From Paralvinella palmiformis (lineage: Eukaryota > Annelida > Polychaeta > Terebellida > Alvinellidae): a stretch of DNA of 64,000 nucleotides. Location of the stretch: the NCBI GenBank assembly GCA_025642065.1, contig JAODUP010000143.1, positions 480,001 to 544,000 of the forward strand, given 5' to 3'. Numbering within the stretch: position 1 is the stretch's first letter; each line of letters starts with the position of its first letter. The notes below the pieces were generated by a model that did no database searches, had not been told where the DNA came from, and was given only the letters and a program-made list of their open reading frames with translations. Shown here in pieces: positions 44,398-57,965 of the stretch. A program made the position numbers and the translations under genes.

Positions 44398-46617
44398 TTG
44401 GTTCTAAAATGTTCGAATTTCGTCATTTTATCTCTAATATATTAACTGTGTAAATTCACGAATATTGTCTCAAATTACACCTTCAAAACACACCGAAATC
44501 TGTAATTTATATTCACAAATTGCAGTCACACGCAGGCTTACTGTTTCTTATCCAATTGTGCACCACTTTCAAAGGAAGTCACATGGAGCATGAATGGTGA
44601 ATGGCCAGTAATCCACTTGAAATGTCACAGTTCATTACAAAATTCTTGGAAAGTGTCACCATTATGTAGTTATGCATTTCGATTGGTTGCCTGACGTAAA
44701 CCACCATTTCAGGTCAATCAATGTAAGCCACTAGCAATTGCAAAATGATAGCATTGACGATGCGTTCAACTGATATAATATTTACATTTGAACGTTGATA
44801 AATTCCAATGTTTTTGCTGTGAAATAAACATTTGTCATACTGAATATAAATAGTGTATTAACCAACGTTCAAATTAATTGTTGTATGTAGATTAATTTTT
44901 CCACACAAGCTCACACTCTGGATAACAATAGTATATCCCCACATCTGTGAGCTTTCGACGAGATTTATGATGGTGTGTTAGTCTGTAGATAGCATTATCG
45001 ACAAATGTGGACAATCGTCTTAATCTGGCGATTTGATCAAATTCGTCAAATTAAAACGATCGTCAACATCTGCCGCTCTACAGTAGTAGAAATAGAAAAC
45101 AATCAGATCTAAGCAATTAAATGCCAATAGAAACTAATAGAGACACCAGTATCACTGATGTAGCATAACTGGCAGGTGACCTATCCGAGAAATATTCCGG
45201 TGACGTAAACCTGAGTTATCAAACAGTCAAAAAACTGGCAGTAATACTTTATCGAAGAAATAGAGAATAATGACCACATCTTTAATATCATTATATCAGG
45301 TGATAGTAATGATCTTTTGAATCTTTGTCAGATACATGGTGTCTCGTCATTATTTTGTTTGATGATGACCTTTTAACTATAACACCCACTCTGCCACTTG
45401 AAGCTCACAGGAAAAGGCTTCCCAGATTGGTCAAAATGTTAGTGTGATATAATAAAATCAATTTCAATCAGAGATATATTTTATTTTTTTCCTAGAAATA
45501 AAGTTACATCGGTTTTAAAACTTGCTTTGCTAGCATCTCACATGGCGGATACTTTAATCGGGAAGCTTCGGAAAACTTAGAAATGTGACGTCATCTATGC
45601 CAAACAAAGACAATAAACACTCCACGTTACATGTTACATATTGTCTTTATTAAACATATAAATGGTGTGTTCTGTCGCATACAATTGTGCAAAGAAACAT
45701 ACATCAAATACCAATGATTATATCCGACGTGTAAGTGCCGTCAAAACCCGGCCCGAAACAACAACAACAACCCCCAGAAAATTAAAAAACAAAATATGGT
45801 TAAAAAGACACACCGAGGGCGGCACATCCCTGTATAGACTAGCATAGGCCACATATGGGAAAGCCCCACGCATCTACCGGGCTCCCGTGTATAGACAAAT
45901 ACCGCTTTATTTTAAGTGAAGTTACGCGATAGGATGACGGAAATACTCGCATTCAGGCCCAGTGTGTTGACTTATCAATTAAACTTATACCAACACAAAC
46001 AAATACACAACAATCCAACTCTTGTTGTGGACCTGTACCGGGTGTCAGCGGCACAGGTGGCTGCTGTGGGTCCATGTATGCACTTGCTGCAGCTAATTCC
46101 TGAGAATGTCAAAACGTTCGTCAGAATCTGACATTTTGTTTGTCAACTGGTCAGAACACTTGTAAACAAGCTGTGGCATTACGCAATGTTTGGCAAAGAT
46201 GACGTCACGCAATAACTCGTGGCAAGTGTAGTGCACACACTAGCAATGGCTCGTGAAAGTTCGGAAATTAAGGATTTTGGGATCATTTTAATAGAAATAT
46301 GATAGTTGGTGGTTAAAATTGTGCGGCAGTGCATAATTGTTTGTTACGTTATATTTACTTCGAAATGTGAATTTACTTTTCCCGTCACCTTTAAATGAAG
46401 AAAGTCAATATTTACCCATCTAAGGGTAATCTACTGTGAAGCGAACTCCTTAATCTACCGGGTCAACTCCAGAAATATTTGCATTGTTATTGAATAACAC
46501 TATAAGCCAACTAAACCCCTTAATACCCTCTTCTGATATCTAAGATAACACGTGAACGTCTTACTGTATAACGGCAGGACAAAAGACACTGTACGAAATA
46601 TAAACACCCTATCAAGG

Positions 46618-46832
46618 CTTACCCTGTACCAGGGCGCCTCCGTGGTCTAGCGGTAGCGTGCTGGACCACAGATCACTACCACCCGTGTTCGAATCCCGGC
46701 GAGGGCATATTTGAAGGATGTTTCGTCTTTCACTTCGTCTCATTGCCTTTGGAAGTCGCTCGGCCCATTTAGCCTACCTTGGGCACAAAAGTGGCCGTAA
46801 AACATCAATCATCATCATCATCTTACCCTGTA
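46618..46832 (+). mobile_element. SINE family B with 11-bp target-site duplication
   Basis: The SINE body is 46629-46821, with CTCCGTGGTCTAGCGGTAGC (A-box region) and GTTCGAATCCC (B-box) and an AATCATCATCATCAT tail. CTTACCCTGTA flanks it at 46618-46628 and 46822-46832. This is the best-preserved copy of the family in the window. Confidence 0.88.
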
Positions 46833-48766
46833 TCACGATATGGTTATGAATGTGCCCAAAATGGTGATACAATACCTACGACAGCCAAATTCAATCAGTA
46901 TCTAATTTGTTCCGTGATTTGATGTGTTGGCCATCACCATATATAATAAAATATAATATTAAGATTAGTGTTACTGTGGATATCTCCACGAATGCCTCAT
47001 ACGTTATTGATAATTTCCATTAACACTCAGTACAATAAACTTACAGTTATACATGTACATACCTTTTATAATATGTACATTTTTATAATAGTTTAACACA
47101 GAAATAAATTACCTTTGCGTGTTTCAGTAAGTTTATTGATAGTTCTGATATATCCTCAACGAATTATATTTGATAATTATATATCTTTTTGTTTTAAATT
47201 ACAGTTGGTATTTTTTATAATTTTGGTTTTCTTTATATCACTTTACTTCAGCACATCTCTGGTAATGAGAATAACAAACTATCTGTACAAAGGTTATCAT
47301 ATCGTGTCACATCCCGTAATATAGTAAATGAGAAAGCTCAAACATCTTTGAACCAATGTACAAACCTCAAAACTGTGATTATTCAACTTCTGATTCTGAC
47401 AACCATTACTTCTGACCGTGTACCTCATTACTGATAAGAAAATCTCTCACTCATTAACTTATTACTGTAACATCTGGTTTATATTTTTATTCTTTGATTA
47501 TTCTGTTTCCCCTCATCATTCGTGAGCTGCATCTTTCAAAATCTAAATCATGGAAATGGTGATGTTTTTCCGGATGTTTCTTGGTCACATTTGCCGCAAT
47601 GAGTCTGAAGCTTAGTTCACTCAACCATTGAGATCGCCCACAGCTGATTATTGACAGACTAATTTCTCTCTTTGACTACTACCATGAGTTATGTGGCCTT
47701 TTAGAGTCACTAAAACAATTCGTGTAATAGTTTTCTGTCCTGGAAACTTAATGGAAGAGCATCGTCGTTGGCATAACAACAGAGTCTTTAACTTTTGGGG
47801 AACTCATCGTAACCTCTAAATACGCAACGTTTATTTATTTCAAAGCGATGCTATCTTTTCACTTAATGTTTTATTCTGGGAAATCGGTACACGGGATTCT
47901 GTGTGACAGGTATTCACACGTTTAGTCAATATAGTACAATGCGACCTATCACGAAGTTACACTTAAACGACGACAGTACTCGATCGGCAGTACTCTGTCC
48001 ACTCAAACATGAGGAAGAGTCCAATATGTGAAAATATTCAACGCCGTGCTACTAATGAGGTAGAGACAGTGACGCGAAGTGTAATTAAATACTATTGTAA
48101 TGCAGACAATAAGAGAGGAATCGCTTGGTCCAGAGTACAACAATTGGGTAGCACAATTTGGATGTCTAGACGTACAAAAATTACAGTAATCCGATAGCTT
48201 GAGCTCACTTTTATCAAACAAAACATTTCAGGAAATCCGCTTTCGGAAAAACTGAACAAATTGTCCAGAAAAATTACGCTTATTTCGCTCCATCTCATCT
48301 GAATGTATTGTTCTCCGATAGCACAGTGAGTGGATTCCTGCGCTGGAGACCTTTCGATTCTAGTTTTGAATCTGCCTCATATCCGTGTCTGTAGGGTGTT
48401 TCTCTGCGTTTTTAGTATATAGAAGTGGACTGTGAAACCTATGTTTTCTGATAGAGGTCGATATATTCCTTGCTTGTCAGAAACGTATATGTCGTGATAG
48501 AACAAAATTTCCTTTTTAAATTATCGCATTACTCATTGCAAAATCGATATATGTTATTTAATATGTTAACTTATTAAACTGCTCAAATTTATACAATTTA
48601 CGATTAAAGAGTTCATCATATACAGAACATCTGAATATTATGTTAATGTTTGCGAGTTAATGTAAATAGTTAGCTGTATAACAAATTCCTATTTGGCGTA
48701 TAACTGCTTTTCATCCTTCGGTGTATATACAAATATATATATGTGTGTGTGTGTGTTTGTGCTGTG

Positions 48767-48915
<149 letters not shown>

Positions 48916-49025
48916 ATTGGCCTTATAATAAAATTAATTTTAATTTTGTAATGAAAATAATATGCAAATATAACCTGATAATAAAGTACATCGACATCAT
49001 CAAACAACTATATCAAAAAGATGCA

Positions 49026-49031
49026 TTTATT
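49026..49031 (-). terminator. Candidate poly(A) signal of the Notch-ligand gene
   Basis: TTTATT on the plus strand is AATAAA on the minus strand, about 420 bases beyond the stop codon at 49452-49454. The distance is plausible for a 3'UTR, but cleavage was not observed. Confidence 0.3.
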
Positions 49032-49451
49032 GTTTTAAATAGCGACCGGTAAAGCTACGAAAATACAAAAACTAAACTATTCTCTATGAATTCATTATGT
49101 ATGGCTGCAGTCTTTTGGGTACGACGGAGGAAACACCTCATCTCTACAACGATTGTTATTGGCCCTATACTGCAGTTCATTATCCATGCATCTTTGATCC
49201 GGTCATCTTTGATCCTGAAGCGATCTGTCGCTTTCTACCATAGTGAACCAATCTTATGGATTACGATATCACTCACCCCCGCGTACAGTCACATGCAACA
49301 TAGTGACGTCATTCACATCGTGTTTTTCTCTAGGTTTGATGTCGATGTCGTATGTTAGGGTAGTATATGTTGGTATAATGATCGTTATGGTAAATAGATA
49401 GATAATCTTATAAGTACGGTTTGCTATGCCGCAATACGTAAACTTCGACCC

Positions 49452-50227
49452 TTATAACAATTGTTTGCGATGATGTCCGGCCTCGGGCATCATATGCTGT
49501 AATTCGTGAAATCTTTCCGTACCCATGTAGCCAGCATAACATTCCTGATCTGACTCGGAGACGTAGCTGTACGAGGTTTGCGTGCTGATTACAGATGGAC
49601 GTGCATCAAAGGCCGGATTGGCAGTAATCTGGAACGAACTACGTCTTGGTCGTCGCCTGGAAGAGTCAGAAGACAGGACAATATTGAGTTGAGAATTTAG
49701 ATAAAAAAGACTCAGTTGTTAGGTGTGTGTATATATGTATTATTATTATTATTATTATTGTTATTATTATTATTATTATTGGCCGAAATGGCAGTTATGT
49801 TAAGTGGGAGGCTACTTCGAATGAGGGAGACGGATATGGCTTCACCACGGGGACTAATTCTAAACAAATTTAGACATTAGAATACTCAATCAGCAGGGGA
49901 AAACCTTGCCAGTTGCTTGGTAGGATGAAAAACTCCTCCTACTGTAGTACCACTTCCCAAGATTCGAACCTCCAACCTCCTGCACAGAGGCGATGTGTGC
50001 GTGTGTGTGTTTTGTTTGTTGTTGTTGCTGTTTTAAGGCTACTGTTGTGCAGATGGTCGGCTAGATAGACTGAGCGACCTCCAAATGTAATGAGGTGACG
50101 TGAAAGATGAAAATCCATTCAAACATACTCTGACCGGGATATGTACTGAGGTGATAGAAGTTTGTGGCCAATTGAGTTACTAATTAGACCATGGATGTTG
50201 GATGTATTCCAAACACAATTAGACACA

Positions 50228-50262
<35 letters not shown>

Positions 50263-51511
50263 TATATATATACATGTATGTACAATTTTATTTGTCTTAG
50301 TTTATTCAGTTGTATCAGTAAATAGTAACAATGTCAACGTTTTGTATATTACGGTATTTTCAGCGCCATTACATAAAGTGTTACGTCTCTGTATTGGTAT
50401 TACCTCTCTATATTTGGTATTGCCTCTCTGTATATAGTACCATGAAAATATTGCAATGTACATGTCTATTATGTACAGTATATGGAGGAATAAAACAGTT
50501 AATATTCATTATCTATTATATTTATCTATTCAAATTTGTAAGGTGGCTAGAAGTGAATGGCATACTGACCTTGACCGCTTCATGGCCGCAACCATAACGG
50601 CTATGACAATTACCATAACCGAGCCAATGGCAGCCAATATAGGCCAGTTCTTCCTGATCCATGACTGGAACATGAATTCCATGTAATCGACAGAATATTA
50701 TATTTGCTTCGACAATTGTTTTGAAACAAAACAAATTGGATACTTCATTAAACAACAATTGAAAATGAAATCATGAAAGTTTTTTATTGAAGGTTTCCGG
50801 GTCTATTCGTTTCTCGTTACCTACCTCGTGCCTTTCCGTTGATTGGGCCACTTGGGGAATTGGATAGCAGTCGCCATGATGCAACGGAAACGGAAGTATA
50901 CCCTTACTTCGCGGACCGTTCAGTTCGTGGAAGATGTGATCGTAGACAGATAGCGGAACGAATGTACCAGCGTCAGTGAACATTTGGAAGCGAACGATAG
51001 TAACATCATCTCTATCAACGAACAGCAAAAACTGATAATTGGTACATATTAATCATGTCTACGTATCTATTGTACGCTTGATGACGACATTAATAAAAAA
51101 TTATTGTTTATATGCGTTTCAGATCATTCAAGTTGGCCTTTGCTAAGGGCGCCTCCGTGGTCTAATTGGTAGCGCGTTGGATTACAGATCACTACCACCT
51201 GAGCTAGAATCTCGGCGTGGGCATATCTGAATGGTGTTTCATCTTTGACTTCGCTTCATTACCTTTGGAGGTCGCTCGGCCCATTTGGCCTACATTTTGC
51301 ATTAAAGGACAACGAACATTTCCAAACCGTTGCTTCTCCATCTCAAAGTATGCTTACCCATTTTGATCTTCGCAATAATCCATTTGGTGAATAATTTGCA
51401 ACGACGTTCGGCTAACATTGAGCATATTAGCTGCGAGGTCCTCCAGCACGGTAAAGAACACCTTGCTTTGGTATATTCCCATTCTTCCGCGGAAATGCAA
51501 CGACCTAAAAC
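49452..51511 (-). CDS. Notch ligand exons 13-16: membrane-proximal region, TM helix and tail
   Basis: Exons 13-14 encode about 114 residues without EGF cysteines: FRGRMGIYQSKVFFTVLEDL, NVSRTSLQIIHQMDYC, VTIVRFQMFTDAGTFVPLSV and FPLHHGDCYPIPQ. Order and hydrophobic pattern resemble an SEA-like membrane-proximal domain, but this is unproven. Exon 15 holds the helix WPILAAIGSVMVIVIAVMVA with a KRSR stop-transfer. Exon 16 encodes the basic start (RRRPRRSSF), an NPAF motif, SYSYV and the end HHRKQLL. The exon 13 acceptor GGCAG (51513-51512) and exon 14 acceptor GATAG were chosen over nearby AGs because only they keep the frame. Confidence 0.82.
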
Positions 51512-52865
51512 CTGCCAATTGCATTAAAAATTAGCCAATTAACCAAAAACGTAAGCTTAACGTAAGCTTAATGATCAATAGTTGGCTTTAGGTTAGCGGA
51601 TATTCGAGGACGAATTATCATGAATAAAAGTGAAAAGATTGCGATTTGTTAATGGCTAACTTGCCCGACCCGACCCACCCTCACTCTCACCGTGAGGCTT
51701 CTCCGCCATGTTGACGGCATTTTCACAAGCCGGGCCTGTAAAATAGAAGAACCGCTCATATTCATTAATTGTGTATGATCGGAGGAAATGGAAAAGGTTT
51801 TGTGCTATAAAATGCTTGAGTCGTATTTAAAAGAAAAGATGGTTTGTTTACGCGGCCGCTTACCATAAATACTTTATTAAGGCACACAACGGGCAAATGA
51901 TACGGCTGTTATCTGAGAAAGTTTAACTATAATCACATTGTTTACAAATTGTTCGATTCTTCTGTTGAAGCGGATTTATTGTAAATACGCCATCCCGTAA
52001 GGGGCGAGTTCGAATATAAGCTAATTAGCAATAATATGTTAACCAGTGATAACGCTTATGAGTGATTGTACAATATACCCGTGAAGCTGGGAGAACACAG
52101 GCAGGAGTAACTTCCGCCCGTCTGCTGGCACGTTCCGCCATTTCTACAAATCGAGTCACTGCACAATTTGAGCAGATCCAGACATCTCTCTCCGGTGTAG
52201 CCTTCGGTACACCGGCAGCTGAATCCCGGATAATCCCTGATACATTGACCCTAAACACAACAGGAATCGGGTTACTCCAGCTACTAGGAGGATGTCGACT
52301 TCTTGTTATACAATATGTAGTCATTCTTTTGTTTTATTTTAAAATATTCCTCGTTGATTCATATTCTAAAGTTGTTTTGTTATTCTAAGAATTTTGTTTT
52401 CAGCTAATTATGGTATGGCCCTCTACCACTCCACGGTAAAGTACTGTTATAAGCCACCGTCATTCATCATGGATCTGTCAGATGTTAATTCGTGGTTAAG
52501 TCAGAACAATACACTCTGAGTGGATTCCAAACAAACTCGAAACTCTGCCATTTTATTCACATTATCCCACTTAGATGTATACTGAGTACATTTGTCATCC
52601 TTGGTAGACATATTGCATAGAAAGAGGATAAGGACAACTGAACTCCGAAATTAACTGATATCCAACCTATTCATTATCTCTTTAGGCTTATTAATATTTG
52701 CTGATTCACTCTACCTTGAATTTTCAACGTCAGTTAATTAATTGTACGACAAGTGGCATGAAATAGGAGACCATTAAATAGCAGCAGGAACAAATTAATA
52801 TTCCTAGAGTATTTATTAGAGTAGTGGTTCATAAAGTTTATTTTAATCTCTCTTTCTCTATATCT

Positions 52866-52923
<58 letters not shown>

Positions 52924-55900
52924 CGAGTGCATTCGCCTCGACCATGTGTTTGAATCAAGCCTTGATTTCTGTGTTTATTTTATGAGATATTTCCCTCCTC
53001 AGCCATAAGTCGCCAGATGTGACTTAACAAACCACTTACTCATTCACATAAAAACGTGCATGCATACATACATACATACAGACATACATAAACATAAATA
53101 CATAAATTTAACATAACGACAAATTGTGTTTACATAGCAATAGTACAACGAGTGTCAACAATTTGAAATGAATTATACTTAACAGAAAAAATTAAATACT
53201 GATAAACGATAAATACATTTCTAGAATGATCATCAACTTTCGCCAATATCATAATGTACACTTACCCCGTTCTGACAAGGTGAAATTTGACAAGGATCGA
53301 TTTCCGCAGTACAATCAAAGTCAGTCCAGGCCTCGGGGCAGACACAGCTATATCCAACCTCGTCGTTAACACAAGTGCCATTATTAGCGCATGGGAAGCT
53401 TTCACATTCGTCAACGTCCAAGTCGCAGTTTGGTCCAGTACGGCTCGCCTCACAAACACATTCGTACTCGCCCATAACGACCAGGCACGTGCCATTGTAC
53501 ATACACGGGTTGCTGATACACGGGTCGAAAACGACATCACAGTTCGGGCCAGTATAAGGCGACAGGCATGAGCAGCGATATCCCAATATTTCGTCGATGC
53601 ACGTGCCGTTATTCTGGCACGGTTCGCTAATGCACTGAGATATCCTAACTTCGCAGTCGATCCCCGTCCAGCCTTCCTTGCAGTCGCAGTAGTACTGTGC
53701 TATGCCGTCCGTGCAGTTTCCATTTCCGGTGCAAGCGCCTTCGATGCAATCGTCTATGTTCACCTGACAGATGTCGCCTGGAAAGTACAGATAAAGCACA
53801 AATTGGTAGATCGTATTGCATGCATTGAATCTAAAACGCGATGTGATCAAGTGTTCCAATTTGGGGGATTTCCCCGAACCGATAACCTACATACGTATAT
53901 ATCCATTACCTAGCGGAAATTTATATACACGATGCATGAACTAAAACGAATTGAGTTTTATTATTTACAAAGAATTATAATCTAAATATGGCAACTGAAT
54001 ATAAATTAAACCCAAATCCCAAAGATTGTTTGTTGTTTTCGGTTTCAAGAAACCTTCCGTTATTTGTTATTGCATATCATGGAATTACACGTTCATCGAT
54101 GAACGTGTATGCCTAGGAAACCATCACTGCTACTCGCATTCTAATTAGAACAAATAATTCAAAGTCTTCCAAGAATTCAACAACATTAAATCATAATATA
54201 TTTGTTGGAAAATTATGGGCGTAAAACTTAAGACTAAAGCAACTATAGGCTGTCCCTATAGTAGACGACAGCATGGTGAAGGCGAAGTGAATAGGTCACA
54301 TACCGGTGAAACCTTCAGGGCAGACGCAAGTATATAGGTCGATCAGATCCACGCAAGTCCCGTCATTAAGACAAGGAGAGCTGGCACATTCGTCGACTTC
54401 CTCTTGGCACTGTACTCCGGTGAATCCTGGAGTACAGTGGCACGTGAATGAAGCCAATCCATCTGTACATAGACCTCCATTAAGGCATGGCATACACTCG
54501 CACTCGTTGATGTTTATCTCACAATCAGATCCTGGAGGCAGATAACGATTGGTTTAGATGTTATTATTAGTTTAAATTGGAATGTCGAATGCCCAAAACG
54601 GAACAAGATAACAACAATGCCTTAATAGAGTTTATATTTGTCACAATATCATCAGAAACGTGGTAGACAGTCATGGTTGGCTAAGGTTTTTCGCATCATC
54701 TTTGGCTACTTTGTTCCAGCTTGTTGCGCATCATGAAACTTCCATATGCTAAAGGAGATCGTGAAGTAACACAGTTTTTGTAAGAAGAATATGATTATTA
54801 ACCCACGGTGGCACAACATCGTCTACAATCCTACGAACGGAAGTAAAATATAAATATTCGATCATTATCATAATGTTTTCTATTTTTAACGTGAACGCCA
54901 ATGATAATCTTGACAGTCTTCGACGATGTGACCTGGTTGTTTATGACGTACTCAGACACTAGTGTGTATTGGTATTTTAATTTCATAAATTCATTTCCGC
55001 ATTCCCGTTGCTGATATCCCCAGCCACAAACAGTAACCGCAACAACTATTTACCACATATTATAGCATGATATTGTTTATCCTTGATACTGGGATATACC
55101 GGATGAGTATATTTGCATCTATTTGAATAGAAATTGTTTAATTTTTGAAGAAGAGACATTTAAACAGATAGAAACAAACCTGTAAATCCACTTTGACATA
55201 CACACTTGTAACCATTAATCAAATCCTGGCATATCCCGTCGTGTTGACAAGGATTGCTAGAGCATTCATCCATGTTGTATTCACACCTCGATCCTACGAA
55301 GCCTAATACACACTGACATGTAAAAGATGTTCTCGTTTGTATGCAGGTGCCATTGTTCTGGCAGGGAAGGTTTTCGCAATAATTTATTTTCGTCTCGCAG
55401 TTCACACCTGAGTTAGTAAAAATAGTTAATATACAAGATACGGCATATGGACAGCATATATAACAGTTATGGTAGAGAATATACTAACATGTATTGTTCT
55501 TTGCCCTATCCATTTATAAATATATGAAATACTCTGTCGTAATATACAGAACAAATGGAGGATTTGAGAGCAGAGCTCCTCCAATCGAACTATTACAAAT
55601 ACCTGAGAATCCTTCTTGACATGTACAAACGTATCCAAGACCAGTATTGAAACACGAACCTTCATTCTTACATGGCTGTGTCACACAATGATCAGTGATA
55701 ACATCACAGTTTGTTCCTTTCAATGGAAAGCACATATAAATAATTAGTTTTAAGCCTTTAAGCAAAATGCATTTAGAAGTATTTTCCGACTATTGCCATT
55801 TGGAAATCATAGAGACTAAATTACGTTTTCGAATAATTAGATGAATAGAAGCACACAGGCAAAGCAAAAACTTGAATTACTCTCTTTGTGGCTGACTAAT

Positions 55901-57927
55901 TGATTGCTAGCTAACCGAATGCCTGACAGACAGATATGATTGACTAACTGATTGCTAATTGACCGAATGCCTGACAGACATATGTAACTGGCCAATTGAT
56001 TGCTAATTGACAGAATGCCTGACACATATATGATTGACCAATTGATTGATAATTGACCGAATGCCTGGCAGACATATACGATTGACTAATTGATTGCTAA
56101 TTGGCCGTATGCCTGACACATATATGATTGACTAATTGATTGCTAATTGGCCGTATGTCTAAGAGATATTATTGACTAATTGATTGCTAATTGACCGAAT
56201 GCCGGACAGACAGATATGATTGATTAATCACTAATTACATTTTATTTGACCAAATGCCTGACGCACATACATGATTGACTAATTGATTGCTAACTGACCG
56301 AATGGCTGACGGTGAGAAATGATTAACTAACTGATTGCTAACTAGACGAATGCCCGACTGACATGTTAACTATCTGAAGAACACTTTAACAGCTTAAACA
56401 ACGGAGCGTTAGTCACAGCGTTCGGTTAGAATAATACGCCGGATAGCAACCTTGTACATAACCGCGGATTTTCTAACCTACCTGCGTAGCCGTAATGACA
56501 GTTACAATAATAGGAATTGAGCGCATCCTGACATCGTCCTCTATTTCCGCAAGGAGAACTCTCGCATTCGTCTATGTTGTTCATACAGTTAAACCCGGTC
56601 CAACCTATAACAATAATAATAATAACAACAACAAAACTTCGATCATTTCCGTCATAACGATGAGGTGTTGTTATAAATAACACCAAAACGTAATATGTGT
56701 TTGTTTACGTTCTGTAAACTCGACACGAAAAGCCCCAGTTCGCTGTGAACTATCTACCTGGATGGCATAAGTGTTCGCCCATTTCGCCACAATCGTAGTG
56801 GCCTATGAAGTCGTCTTGATGAGGCACGCAGTGTGTATTACAATCGGTTCCATACCAATCGGTGTCACAGACTATCTGGATTGCCGCCCTCAACCTAGGA
56901 TTATAATCCTCAATTATTAGATTTCGTTACGTAATTCGACTGTCTTCATTGGTGAGCTAGCTAAATGGTCTGGGTGCATTTTTTGTGCGTCATCTCCTAC
57001 CTAGTCCGGCCGTTAAAGGTAATTATATCCGGATTTCCCGGCCGTATCAGGAAAGGTTCGTTGTAATACTGCACGAAATCATCCCGTCCCGTCGAATCGG
57101 CATCGAAGACATCAATCTTAATCCGTACTCCATCCTTGGAAGAAACGATAACAAAACTTGTCGACGCGGTGTTTTAAAGTTGATAAAAATCGAGATTAAG
57201 CTACTTCAATTATCGACTACGATTAAAACTTCCGACAGCTTGTTATCTGATATAAGTTTACCTTAAACCATCGATCGAAGGGAAATCTTAGTGGATTGCG
57301 CGTTCCTCCAATACTGCTCCCAAACACAACCACGTTCATATTGGAAAGCGACCCGGTTCTCTTCGAACCAATGGCGCAGCTTCGTACAGACTCGCCACTG
57401 AAACGGACAACGGGCGGGCGTAAAATCAGAGCTGCGAAAGGTAATACATTCTAGATATCGACTGAATTCCGTGAAATTGCAGAGGTATTCAGATATTGCA
57501 TCGTGTTCGTTTATTTGGCCATTTGGCTCGGTCGTTTCTTGTCCATTGGCTGATATGGTCGCCGATATGATAACTTACCCGTCTGGTCTGTCCAGGCATA
57601 TCACGAAATAGTAGTCGCAGTAGCTTCTCCTCCCGCTGCAATAACCCCAGTAGCTGTCGCAGCAGTTACCGTTGGCCCCTTTGCCGGAAGGATTTTCGTA
57701 TTTAATCAGCCGCAGTATGGCTACGCCGGACCCGTATGTCTGTAGCAATGGATTTAGGGTTTTACTGTATCATGTATTAGTGTATGCGTACACACACTTT
57801 CTAACTATCTATGTATGTGTCTCTGTATGTATGCGAGGGTGTATATATATGAAGGCACGAGTACAAATTTTCGTGATAATTATATTTCTTAATGAATTTT
57901 GACCATGCGACTACAGCCTAAATAAGA

Positions 57928-57965
<38 letters not shown>

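Noticed and set aside
45662..45847. Start resembling a THAP zinc finger (MVCSVAYNC)
   Set aside because: Only the first two cysteines fit; the rest of the THAP pattern is missing and no exon context is visible.
46629..46700. Possible tRNA genes with A and B boxes (also near 41020, 14993, 61165)
   Set aside because: Each is followed by a shared non-tRNA body and flanked by target-site duplications or seen in several copies, so they are SINE heads.
53287..53571. Plus-strand ORFs opposite the EGF exons (also 54306-54545)
   Set aside because: They are antisense shadows of the Cys-rich minus-strand exons, which have matching splice sites and phases.
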